Positions 17,553 to 25,840 of a stretch of DNA of 64,000 bases are shown piece after piece; position 1 is the stretch's first letter, and each line of letters starts with the position of its first letter. Location of the stretch: the NCBI GenBank assembly GCA_001898505.1, contig MKTZ01000009.1, positions 62,001-126,000 of the forward strand. The letters run 5' to 3'. The notes beneath the pieces are model-generated. The model saw only the letters and a list, made by a program, of their open reading frames with translations. It had not been told where the DNA came from and ran no database searches. Source of the stretch: Sphingobacteriales bacterium 50-39. GTDB lineage: Bacteria > Bacteroidota > Bacteroidia > Chitinophagales > Chitinophagaceae. Position numbers and translations under genes: made by a program.

Positions 17553-20500
17553 ATCGATACGTTTTTAAAACGGCGGACGGGACCGGCTTCCATCAGGGAC
17601 ATCCATCTGCGGGCAAACTTATCCTGCGTCAGGTGTTCTTCATAAAGGCTCCGCGCCCTGTCTGCTATAGGGATGAGGAGCTTGTGATCCTGAACGATGC
17701 TGTCTATGATGCCAGCCAGGACACGGCAGTCTCCGCTGGGGAAGACGAATCCATTCTCGCCATGGGTGATCAGCTCTGCGAATCCAACGTGTGTGGAGAC
17801 GATGCAGGGCTTGCCAAGGCAAAGGGCCTCCACGATGACGACGGGAAATGGATCGTCGCGGGACGGACAGACAATGACGTCACTCCGCCGTATGAGATCG
17901 AGGCATTGCGGGTGTGAGATCTCTCCTAATAGTCGTATGTCGCAGATGTGGTCGAGCGCTTTGATATTGTCCTGCAACTGCTGGCAAAATGCGGGATCAT
18001 GCGACCGGCCGGCTATGTTGATCTCTATTTTACGCAGGGTGTCGGGAGACAACCGCTGCAGAGCCGCCGTCAGCACGTCCTGTCCTTTACGGGGCTCGAT
18101 GGAGCCGATGATGCTGAATGTGATCCGGCCGCCCCGTTCCTTGCGGGCGACGGGGGGATCCTCCTGGATGTCGGGGTATCCATAATATACTTTCTTTGGC
18201 TGTGGATGAAGGGGGCGGATGAATTGCAGCGCGTAATCGCTGGGGGCGACGATCTTTTCGACGAGCGAAAATGTATCCAGGAAGCCGGGAATATGTTGCA
18301 TGGACCCTATAAGCTCTGCTTCGTGTATCCACCAAATGGTGTCGACCTGCCGGCTGATCTGCCGGGCTACGGGCCAGGTGATGATGGTATTGCAGACGAT
18401 GTGGTCGAAGTTCCTGGCGAACCGTGTAAAGCTCTCGTGCTGGCGAAGCAGCAGGGTATCGATGATAACGATGGCGCCTGCCGAGAGGAACATATCCCTG
18501 GCGGGGCCGTCCTGTTCGCAGATGACGGTGACGAAAGAACCTTCCTGTATCATCTGCCGGCACAATTGGAGCAGCATGATGGGGGCGCCGCTGAGAGAAA
18601 GATCGTGGCTGACCAGCAGGATGTCGGCCCCATCCCCCCTTTGGGGGATGGAGGGTGGGGGCGCATACAAGCGATAGGGCTCGGGGGAGTCATGATAGAG
18701 GTGGTTCCGCATGGAGGTGGTGAAATAGGGATCGTCCGCCAAACGATCCGGCCAGCGACGCAACAGATAGATATCGGACTTGTCTTTTATCCGGGGGAGC
18801 TGGGAATGTTCGTGCTCCCGGAGCGACAGGTGGCCGATGTGACGGAGGGTGGCATAGGGCGTATATACGCAGCGCAAGCCTGCCTCGAGCAGTCTGAAGG
18901 AAAGGTCTACATCGGAATGGGTGATAGGTGTGTTGACTGCGTCGAAGCCGCCGATGTTCTCAAAGATTTCTTTTTTTATCGCGACACAGGCGCCGGACAG
19001 GATGGACACATTCCGCACCGACTGTGGAAAATTGATATAGGCGGTAGAGTCCTTCGGATAGCCATGAAAGGTAGTCCCCGTGAGACCTCTGACCCCGGTG
19101 GCCATTCCTGCGTACTGGATGCTGTCGTCCTCATAGACCAGTCTGGGCGATACGCCTCCTACTCCCGGCATAAAAAGAAATTCGATGGTATTGTCCAGCC
19201 AAAGGTCTTCCAGCGGCCTGACGTCGTCGTTGTAGAAAATAAGTATCTCTCCTGAGGCGGCGTCAGCGCCGGCATTGCACTTGTCGGAGAAATTGTAGGG
19301 TTTATCATAGGTCACATACACAGGCGCGCGATGAGCCAATCTGCCGGGAGAGGGGCGTGGCAGCGGAGGAGGAGCCGCGATGATACGGGAGTTCGTCACC
19401 ACCACTACCTCGATGTGCTTGTAAGCCGTGTGGACATATAGTGCGTGCAGCGTGTCCTTCAGGTGGTCCCATGTATCGGTGGGGATGATAATAGATACAA
19501 GTGGTTCGTGATCCGGATGGATCTTTACTTTGTTGGCGGCGGGTAGGGCGGAGACCTCGGCCGGGATGCCTCTCCTTTTCATGGCGTCCTCCAATGCTGC
19601 AATGTTGGTGATGCGGGCATGTGGTTTTTCTCCCTGGGAGGAGGAGCCCGCTGTCATGCGCCAGTGATACAGAACCTTTTCGACGTGCCGGATGCGGGTG
19701 GTCTTTTCCACGGCCCGCAGCATCAGGTCATAATCCTGGGAAAGGTCGTATGCCGAGCGGAAGAGGCCAACCTTATTCACCAGAAAGCTTTTTTTATAGA
19801 GGGTGAGGTGGCCGGAGTACATCATGTTCAATAGTAGTTCGGGACTATAGCCGGGCTTGAAGAAGGGGTCGCTGAGATGGCCTTCTTCATCGACCTTGCA
19901 TTCATCGGTGTAAATGATATCGGCGTCCCCATGACGATGGAGGTCTTGTACTATTTCAAAAAGGGCATCAGGTGTGACCTCGTCGTCGTGATCCATGAGA
20001 GCGATGAACTCACCGTCGGCCATGGTGATGGCGGCATTGGATGCCTGGGAGATGCCTGCGTTGTTGTTCAGGCGGGTGACCCTGATCCTGTCCTCTTCTT
20101 CCAGGCGGCGGAGCAGTTGCAGCGTGCCGTTGTGGGTGGACCCGTCATCCGCGATGGAGATCTCCCAGTTGGTGTACCACTGGCTCCGGATGCTGTCGAC
20201 GGCTTTTTCGAGCCAGCGGGGAGGCGTATTGTACACTGGCATGATGAATGATATTTTGGGTGTCCATGTAAAGGCGCGGATGATGGCGGTGATCTTTTCA
20301 GGATCTTCGTTTTGTGACGGGGACGGGGGCATGCTTGCCGAGGTAAAGGGAATGGGTGCGGGGCGCATCATCAATGGAAGGAGGGCTTGTCTGGGATGCA
20401 GTAGTCCGGACAGGCCTTTTGATGTGATGGCGCGCAGGATGGTGGAAAAGGTTTTGCGAAATCCTTTTTCCTGTATGGATGCCAGCAGGCTGGCAGTGAG

Positions 20501-22417
20501 ATATTTTCCACTGGTCTGTGCTCTGACCAGCCGGCGTTGAAGGATCACACCCGTAAGGCTGCGCTGTTCGTAGGTGCGCTGGTACCAGTCCACATGCTGC
20601 CGGAGCATGGTCACCTGTGTCTGATATTCCTGCCGGACCTTGGACGTTTGCTGTTCCAGACGCATCCGGTAAAGGGCTTTTTCCTGTGCAAGATGATCGG
20701 CGGCGGCTGCCAGCTGATCGAGGGCGGCCCTGGTCTCGTCGCGGCTGGTCTGGCATTGCCGGATGGCGTCGTCGTACAATATCCTCCAGTTCTTTTTGAA
20801 CGGGATATCCCCGTGGCCGAATGGCTGGCCGGGGCGGAGAGGTATCTTTCCGAAATAATATTCTTCCAGCCGGGCGCTTTCTTCCAGGAGGCCGGCGTCG
20901 AAGGGCAGGATGCTGTTAACGAGCGCCATCGCCAGGGGTATGATCCCTGTTGGAATGTTTTCAGCCGGAGCTGCATAATGGCTAATACCGGCGAGCGTAT
21001 AGACGACGCCCCTGAAAAAGATGAAATAAAGGGGCAGTTCCTCCGGGCAGGTCCATTCCTGGTCGAAGATGACGGGCGCTGTGGTTGGATCGATCAGGAT
21101 GTTATAGGGTGTAAGATCGAGATACTGTCCGGGAATAGAGTTCTCCGAGCTGTAGCTGGATAAGATGCGGTAATAACTGTCCGCCCATTCGTTCAGCTCT
21201 GTCATGGTCCATCCGGGGCGGGTAACGATGTCCAGTGCCCGGGACGAAAGCAGCCGGCCTGCGAGATATTCCTCGTCCATTATGTGCTGGTGGATGGGCG
21301 GGTCGTTGAGGCAGGGTGTCTCCGGATGAAGCAGTTCCCGATGTACGCGCAGCCTGCCGGCAGCTGTCCGGGTGAAGACAAAGCTCTTGCAATAACATTT
21401 TTGCCGGGCGCTGTTGAAGCTCCAGGCCAGGATATTGCCAGCGCTATGATCTATGACTGCCATGCCATGACCTGCCACTGCGCCCGCCACGATAAGGAAT
21501 GAGTTAGCCAGATCAGCCATCAGCCCATTGGCCAGGACGGAAGCAGCGAGGCGGGTGAGGGAGAGCCCGGTGGTATGGTTTGGGCCCCGGGCATGATCGA
21601 ACTTTTCCTGGAGCAGGTCTGTCAGGGTCAGGTCCGGCGCTGCAAAGGCGGCTTCGGTAAGGGTGACGGAGGGAAACTTATAATCGGGGAAAGGATAAAG
21701 AAAATCCCGGAAAGGAAAACCCGCGCGGGATAGCAGGTGGGCAAGCTCATCTTTTCCAAAGGTGAAGGCGGTGTCGCCGTCATACAAATCCAGGATACCG
21801 TCGTAAGGCCGGCCGGTGTGGTCTTCGGAGGCGCCTGCCAAGTATTTAAGACCTAATTTATTTTCGATGGCAAGCACGATCCTGCCTTCGGTGTGGAGGA
21901 AGGACCGGCACTTCTGCAGCATTTCCAGCGGAGGGTTATCTCTCTTTACAAAGAGGGAGCTATATTCCAGCACGCCTATGAGCAATATGATATCGAAAGG
22001 ACCTTCCCATTCGAAGCTGTCCCAATTGTCGCAGACGACCTGGACCTGTGGCAGATCCCGGCATCTTGCGCGGGTGATGCGGGCTCTTTTTTCACTGCCT
22101 TCGAGGGCGAGGACCTCGCATCCCAATTCACCTAAATAGCGGGTGATGGCTCCACATCCGCTGCCGACCTCGAGTATTCTTTTCCCTTTCAGCAATGAGG
22201 AGAGGGGCCGGAGGAGATCGGCCCTGGCAGGGCTGAGGTGATAGAGCGTGGGCCAGTCGTTGATGGCGCCGGCGAGCTCTGCGGACCCGATGGAAAGGTC
22301 TTCCGCGCGGCTGATCCTGTCAAGGAGATAATTTTCCGTTGCCTCTCCATCGGAATAGGCGAAGGGTGTGTTGCCGGGTGGCAAATAGATATCTTGAATG
22401 AGCGTGTATTTATTCAT
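17549..22417 (-). CDS. 1622-residue multi-enzyme: methyltransferase, kinase-like, coiled coil, two GT2, one GT4
   Basis: Domain order by residue: 1-250, SAM-dependent methyltransferase with motif I ILEVGSGCGAI at 81-91 and a following acidic EG at 106-107; about 300-520, a kinase-like domain whose LDLTPYNI (D434, N439) and FDQEW (D452) resemble the catalytic loop and metal-binding aspartate of aminoglycoside-kinase-type folds; 545-615, coiled coil ending in WYQRTYEQRSL; 721-930, GT-A GT2 with ADDGST and MDHDDE; 972-1200, second GT2 with IFYNDD; 1264-1600, GT-B GT4 with SIEPRKGQD and VEALCLGKP. The first three modules repeat the order of WbdD, which caps the E. coli O9a chain with methyl-phosphate and measures its length with its coiled coil. 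A combined polymerising and capping enzyme is therefore plausible but inferred. The frame is continuous. Confidence 0.85.
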   Translation of the reverse strand: MNKYTLIQDIYLPPGNTPFAYSDGEATENYLLDRISRAEDLSIGSAELAGAINDWPTLYHLSPARADLLRPLSSLLKGKRILEVGSGCGAITRYLGELGCEVLALEGSEKRARITRARCRDLPQVQVVCDNWDSFEWEGPFDIILLIGVLEYSSLFVKRDNPPLEMLQKCRSFLHTEGRIVLAIENKLGLKYLAGASEDHTGRPYDGILDLYDGDTAFTFGKDELAHLLSRAGFPFRDFLYPFPDYKFPSVTLTEAAFAAPDLTLTDLLQEKFDHARGPNHTTGLSLTRLAASVLANGLMADLANSFLIVAGAVAGHGMAVIDHSAGNILAWSFNSARQKCYCKSFVFTRTAAGRLRVHRELLHPETPCLNDPPIHQHIMDEEYLAGRLLSSRALDIVTRPGWTMTELNEWADSYYRILSSYSSENSIPGQYLDLTPYNILIDPTTAPVIFDQEWTCPEELPLYFIFFRGVVYTLAGISHYAAPAENIPTGIIPLAMALVNSILPFDAGLLEESARLEEYYFGKIPLRPGQPFGHGDIPFKKNWRILYDDAIRQCQTSRDETRAALDQLAAAADHLAQEKALYRMRLEQQTSKVRQEYQTQVTMLRQHVDWYQRTYEQRSLTGVILQRRLVRAQTSGKYLTASLLASIQEKGFRKTFSTILRAITSKGLSGLLHPRQALLPLMMRPAPIPFTSASMPPSPSQNEDPEKITAIIRAFTWTPKISFIMPVYNTPPRWLEKAVDSIRSQWYTNWEISIADDGSTHNGTLQLLRRLEEEDRIRVTRLNNNAGISQASNAAITMADGEFIALMDHDDEVTPDALFEIVQDLHRHGDADIIYTDECKVDEEGHLSDPFFKPGYSPELLLNMMYSGHLTLYKKSFLVNKVGLFRSAYDLSQDYDLMLRAVEKTTRIRHVEKVLYHWRMTAGSSSQGEKPHARITNIAALEDAMKRRGIPAEVSALPAANKVKIHPDHEPLVSIIIPTDTWDHLKDTLHALYVHTAYKHIEVVVVTNSRIIAAPPPLPRPSPGRLAHRAPVYVTYDKPYNFSDKCNAGADAASGEILIFYNDDVRPLEDLWLDNTIEFLFMPGVGGVSPRLVYEDDSIQYAGMATGVRGLTGTTFHGYPKDSTAYINFPQSVRNVSILSGACVAIKKEIFENIGGFDAVNTPITHSDVDLSFRLLEAGLRCVYTPYATLRHIGHLSLREHEHSQLPRIKDKSDIYLLRRWPDRLADDPYFTTSMRNHLYHDSPEPYRLYAPPPSIPQRGDGADILLVSHDLSLSGAPIMLLQLCRQMIQEGSFVTVICEQDGPARDMFLSAGAIVIIDTLLLRQHESFTRFARNFDHIVCNTIITWPVARQISRQVDTIWWIHEAELIGSMQHIPGFLDTFSLVEKIVAPSDYALQFIRPLHPQPKKVYYGYPDIQEDPPVARKERGGRITFSIIGSIEPRKGQDVLTAALQRLSPDTLRKIEINIAGRSHDPAFCQQLQDNIKALDHICDIRLLGEISHPQCLDLIRRSDVIVCPSRDDPFPVVIVEALCLGKPCIVSTHVGFAELITHGENGFVFPSGDCRVLAGIIDSIVQDHKLLIPIADRARSLYEEHLTQDKFARRWMSLMEAGPVRRFKNVSI

Positions 22418-22459
22418 TGCTGCGACATGAGAGGGTGAAGAAATTTAGTGGGCTCCCTG

Positions 22460-22801
22460 TCAGGTCGATGAGGAGGATCTGGTTCGCCGGCGGAATATTT
22501 TCTGCCAGATGGTGCCAGGGAGACTGCGCGTCTCGTATGTACGCCGATACCATTGGATATCCCTTCGGTACTTCTCGATGTCGTTGAGCAATTTATTGAC
22601 CAGCTGGCGGGTGCCATCGGCCGCCTGTTTGCATTCCTGCAATTGGGACTGGAGGCGGGTGATCTGGTCGCCCTGTTTGTCGATGATCTTCTGCCGGAAG
22701 TTCATTTCCCTTTCCAGCAGGCTGGCGATATCGTCCAGGCGTCGCTGAAGGAACTGCCATTCCGATGAGTCCTGCTGCTGATCGCTGACTGTATTGAACA
22801 T
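22460..22801 (-). CDS. Small coiled-coil protein sharing the tail motif of the multi-enzyme
   Basis: The 113-residue protein is almost entirely a coiled coil (residues 15-82, heptads such as LQRRLDDIASLLE and QITRLQSQLQE). It ends with WYRRTYETRSLPGTI at 84-98 and a strongly basic tail (FRRRTRS). The same segment, WYQRTYEQRSLTGVI, closes the coiled coil of the 1622-residue enzyme at 611-625; 11 of 15 residues are identical. It lies 42 bases upstream of that gene and 10 bases behind the GT4 gene. I suggest it co-assembles with the enzyme's coiled coil or docks the complex on the membrane. No catalytic motif is present. Confidence 0.75.
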   Translation of the reverse strand: MFNTVSDQQQDSSEWQFLQRRLDDIASLLEREMNFRQKIIDKQGDQITRLQSQLQECKQAADGTRQLVNKLLNDIEKYRRDIQWYRRTYETRSLPGTIWQKIFRRRTRSSSST

Positions 22802-22811
22802 AGGCGTGATT

Positions 22812-23900
22812 TTAATTTTTATACAGGTGGCGATAGGAGTTGAATGTGGTGTCTACATTGAATTCTTCCTCACATATCCGGCGGGAATATTCCCCCATGA
22901 CGGTGAGCATGTTCTTGTTATTGTAGTACCGCATTATTTTGAGTACGGCGTCTTTCCCATCCTGGAACAGATCTCCATTCAGGCCGCCGTGGACCAGGTC
23001 CCTGTTGCCTATGCAATCATTCAACAGCACGGGTTTTTTCAGGGCCAATGCCTCGAGCACGGAGAAGGGGAGCCCTTCGAAATGTGAGGTGGACAGATAG
23101 AGATGTGCGCCGGAAAGATAATCATGAATATCGTCGGGAGGGAGCCAGCCGGTGATGACAATATTTTTTGCCTTCAATTCGTGCTTGTCTTCCCCATCTC
23201 CTACCCATACGAACTCGAACTGCCCGAACTCTTCGAACCAGGAAGCGATGGTATTGAAAAGGGCGGGATCTTTCTGATAGACGATTCTTCCACTGGTGAC
23301 GATGCGAAATTTATGAGCGGGCGGGGATGGAGTGGCGACTGTCTGCGCGAGGGCATTTTCCACGCGGATGCCATTAGGGATACAATCCGCATCGATGCCG
23401 AGGTCCTGGTAAACCTGCCACTCGCTGGCGGAACAACAGACTGTCCTGCCGCCGAAGTACGAACCTAGTTTTTCCAGCTGTCCGTATATATAATTGCTCC
23501 ACCGGCTGGTGCCGGAAAGAAAGGGGGCGCCGTTGGGGGTATAGATCACTTTGCGGATCCTGGCGAGGCGACAGGCCAGCCTGCCCAGGAAACCGCTCTT
23601 GGAAGAATGGAGATGTACTGCATCTATATGAGAATGGTGTTTCAGCCGGCGCAGGATGGTGTACAATTCCCAGAAGGCCACGAGGTCCTTCCAGACGCTG
23701 ATCTTCCTTTGTGCGGAAGGCCAGCGGATAAACAGCGTATTGGCCTTGGGAAAGGAGCGTTTGACCTCGGAAGAGCGCATGACAGTCTCCCGCTCCCCAT
23801 GTATGATGATATGAAGATCGTCCTGTAGATTTTCCACCAGACTGCGAAGAAAGGTAGCAATTCCAGAGGCAAAGGGTTCGACAACATGTATAATATTCAT
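22812..23900 (-). CDS. GT4 family glycosyltransferase
   Basis: The 362-residue protein is a single GT-B transferase. The N-terminal half starts MNIIHVVEPFASGIATF, the glycine loop of the acceptor domain, and contains HLHSSKSGFLGRLACR. The C-terminal half has RIVTSGRIVYQKDPALF and LSTSHFEGLPFSVLEALALK, the donor-binding E-x7-E type region of GT4. It uses a nucleotide sugar in the cytoplasm; sugar and linkage are not readable. ATG 23900 fits the family start and overlaps the preceding GT2 stop by 4 bases. Confidence 0.9.
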   Translation of the reverse strand: MNIIHVVEPFASGIATFLRSLVENLQDDLHIIIHGERETVMRSSEVKRSFPKANTLFIRWPSAQRKISVWKDLVAFWELYTILRRLKHHSHIDAVHLHSSKSGFLGRLACRLARIRKVIYTPNGAPFLSGTSRWSNYIYGQLEKLGSYFGGRTVCCSASEWQVYQDLGIDADCIPNGIRVENALAQTVATPSPPAHKFRIVTSGRIVYQKDPALFNTIASWFEEFGQFEFVWVGDGEDKHELKAKNIVITGWLPPDDIHDYLSGAHLYLSTSHFEGLPFSVLEALALKKPVLLNDCIGNRDLVHGGLNGDLFQDGKDAVLKIMRYYNNKNMLTVMGEYSRRICEEEFNVDTTFNSYRHLYKN

Positions 23901-24751
23901 GACGGATGCTGGATAGGTTTTACAAATAATATCCATTTCTTTATTTTCAAAGCCCAGGCAGCAGGGACCAGCATCCAAAGCCTTAGCCGGAGCTCCCCCA
24001 TGATGCCGTACAGCCTGTTGTGGCCATATTTCCGTACTACGTCGATGCGGCTTTTGAGCTGCTGCCGGCGAAAGCTGATGCTGATACCTTTGGGGTTGAT
24101 CTCGCTGATCACGAGAAAGTCCTTTAGGATAGCGGCCCGTCCCTGCTGTAGCATTTCAAAAAAATAAGCGTAGTCTTCCGCATGCGGATAGGTGTCGGGG
24201 TAGGCAGGCAATCTCCTGGTCACGGAGGCCCGCCACATCACGGTAGGGTGAATAAAAACATTCTTAAAATGCATTTGACGCATGATCCGGTCATGATCGG
24301 GCGGCGCCAAATACCTATAGGAGTCACCAGATGAAAAATCCTTAAAGATGCAACAGGTACCCAGCAGGTCGATGTCCGGGTGTCTGTCGAGAAATTCTAC
24401 CTGGTTTGTAAACCTCTCTTTCATACAAAGGTCACCGCAATCCAACCGGGCTATATAGCGCGCGGCATACTTCTCATACGTCAGACCTTCGTCGTGCGTC
24501 CCATTCAAATAAGTTAAACCTTCGTTAAGGGCCCGGGTAATGCCTCCATTTGTGGGGCTCCGAAGTATCACTATTTCCGGCGGGTCGGGGAGCTGTTCTA
24601 TGAGCCGGGTTTGGGAGAGGGGTATGTCGCTGCCATCGTCCACAATGAGCACAAAGTATCCCTTCGAGTGATAATGAATACTTTGGAGCGATCTGATGAG
24701 TCGTTGCTCATGGTTGAAACAGGTGATAAGCACACAAAAATCATATATCAT
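23897..24751 (-). CDS. GT2 family glycosyltransferase
   Basis: The 284-residue GT-A protein starts YDFCVLITCFNHEQRL, has LIVDDGSDI as nucleotide-binding loop and ARLDCGD at the metal-binding position; the usual DxD is DCGD here, as in several divergent GT2 enzymes. A C-terminal amphipathic stretch (RLWMLVPAAWALKIKKWIL) may bind the membrane. It is the first gene of the polysaccharide operon. ATG 24751 is preferred because the family begins at this strand; an upstream in-frame start at 24784 adds 11 residues without similarity. The operon promoter should lie in 24752-24860; a near match, GAACTTTG, is at 24798-24805 on the minus strand. Confidence 0.88.
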   Translation of the reverse strand: MIYDFCVLITCFNHEQRLIRSLQSIHYHSKGYFVLIVDDGSDIPLSQTRLIEQLPDPPEIVILRSPTNGGITRALNEGLTYLNGTHDEGLTYEKYAARYIARLDCGDLCMKERFTNQVEFLDRHPDIDLLGTCCIFKDFSSGDSYRYLAPPDHDRIMRQMHFKNVFIHPTVMWRASVTRRLPAYPDTYPHAEDYAYFFEMLQQGRAAILKDFLVISEINPKGISISFRRQQLKSRIDVVRKYGHNRLYGIMGELRLRLWMLVPAAWALKIKKWILFVKPIQHPS

Positions 24752-24892
24752 GTCGCTGCCATTCTTATGGAGACCATTACCCACCTTATTGCGTATGCAA
24801 AGTTCAGACCGTAATTCTTGCAGAGCGGCGGCGCCTGGTAAAAATTCAGTTCTAATAGCTTGTAACAGAGAAACTTGATTGTTTCGTTAATA

Positions 24893-24906
24893 CCGTAACT
24901 TTACGG
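24893..24906 (+). promoter_or_regulatory. Short inverted repeat abutting the TerC-family start codon
   Basis: CCGTAACTTTACGG forms a 5-6 bp stem that ends one base before the ATG at 24908. It may be an operator or a hairpin that limits ribosome access. No match to a named riboswitch is visible in the short leader. Confidence 0.3.
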
Positions 24907-24907
24907 C

Positions 24908-25840
24908 ATGAGCTCATCGAATGTTTCGTATCTGACTTTTGGCATTGTATTAATTCTGGCTGTCGTTTTTGATCTGGGTTTGTTGAGCAAGAAGGGGACA
25001 ACGGTGACGATCCGAAGGGCCCTCTTCCAGACTGCCTTTTGGGTGATGCTGGCGCTGGCGTTCTTTGGCTTCTTGTGGTACGAGAATGGACACAAGATGG
25101 CTTTGGAATATCTGAGCGCCTATCTGATGGAGTGGAGTCTCAGCATCGACAATATCTTTGTATTCATCCTCATTTTTTCTTTTTTCCGGGTGAAGCCTGC
25201 CTACTATGCCCGGGTATTGCTCATTGGTATACTCATGGCCATCGTGCTGCGTATCGGGTTCATCACGGTGGGTATCGCAGCGGTGACGCGGTGGCACTGG
25301 CTGCTGTATATCTTTGGCGGCATCCTCATCTATACAGGTATTACCATGTTCTTTGCCAAAGATGAAGGTCAAATACACGTGGAGGACAATAGAGTGTACA
25401 AGCTGCTGAAGCGTGTTCTTCCGCTGACGGGAGATGATTGCGGCGGCAAGATGGTGATGGTCATAAATGACAAAAAATATTTTACCACTCTCTTTGTGGT
25501 GGTGGTGCTGTTGGCCACGACGGACATTGTGTTTGCGGTGGACTCCATACCGGCGGTATTTGGCGTCACGCGTGAAAAGATCGTCATTTATACCTCTAAT
25601 ATATTTGCGGTGCTGGGATTGCGATCGTTGTTCTTCCTGCTAAGAGGGGCGGTGGACAGGTTTGCCCATTTGCAGCAAGGCATTGCGGTGGTGCTTATCT
25701 TCGTCGGACTGAAAATGCTGGCGGAATGGTTAGACTTTTATATACCGGTGTACGTTAGTTTATTGGTGATCCTGGTCTGTATCGCCACAGCCATAGGGTA
25801 TTCTATGTATACTACTAATCAGAAAGGTATTAATAAATGA
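24908..25840 (+). CDS. TerC/Alx-family integral membrane protein
   Basis: The 310-residue protein has eight to nine membrane helices and the TerC pattern: EWSLSIDNIFVFILIF near residue 75 with conserved acidic residues in the membrane, and the mirrored TTDIVFAVDSIPAVFGV near residue 205. Members such as Alx and MeeF have been linked to manganese export and to loading of secreted metalloenzymes; others are annotated as tellurium resistance. Here it is joined by a 4-bp ATGA overlap to the MurF-Alr gene, so the two are translationally coupled. The link to cell-wall synthesis is seen only as gene order. Confidence 0.9.
   Translation: MSSSNVSYLTFGIVLILAVVFDLGLLSKKGTTVTIRRALFQTAFWVMLALAFFGFLWYENGHKMALEYLSAYLMEWSLSIDNIFVFILIFSFFRVKPAYYARVLLIGILMAIVLRIGFITVGIAAVTRWHWLLYIFGGILIYTGITMFFAKDEGQIHVEDNRVYKLLKRVLPLTGDDCGGKMVMVINDKKYFTTLFVVVVLLATTDIVFAVDSIPAVFGVTREKIVIYTSNIFAVLGLRSLFFLLRGAVDRFAHLQQGIAVVLIFVGLKMLAEWLDFYIPVYVSLLVILVCIATAIGYSMYTTNQKGINK

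Noticed and set aside
17948-19255. 435-codon forward frame inside the 1622-residue gene
   Set aside because: It runs antisense to conserved GT2 and GT4 motifs and has no recognisable protein pattern; it is a shadow of codon bias.
24798-24805. GAACTTTG as the promoter of the polysaccharide operon
   Set aside because: It differs from TAnnTTTG at the first base and no -33 element is seen, so it is mentioned only as a candidate.
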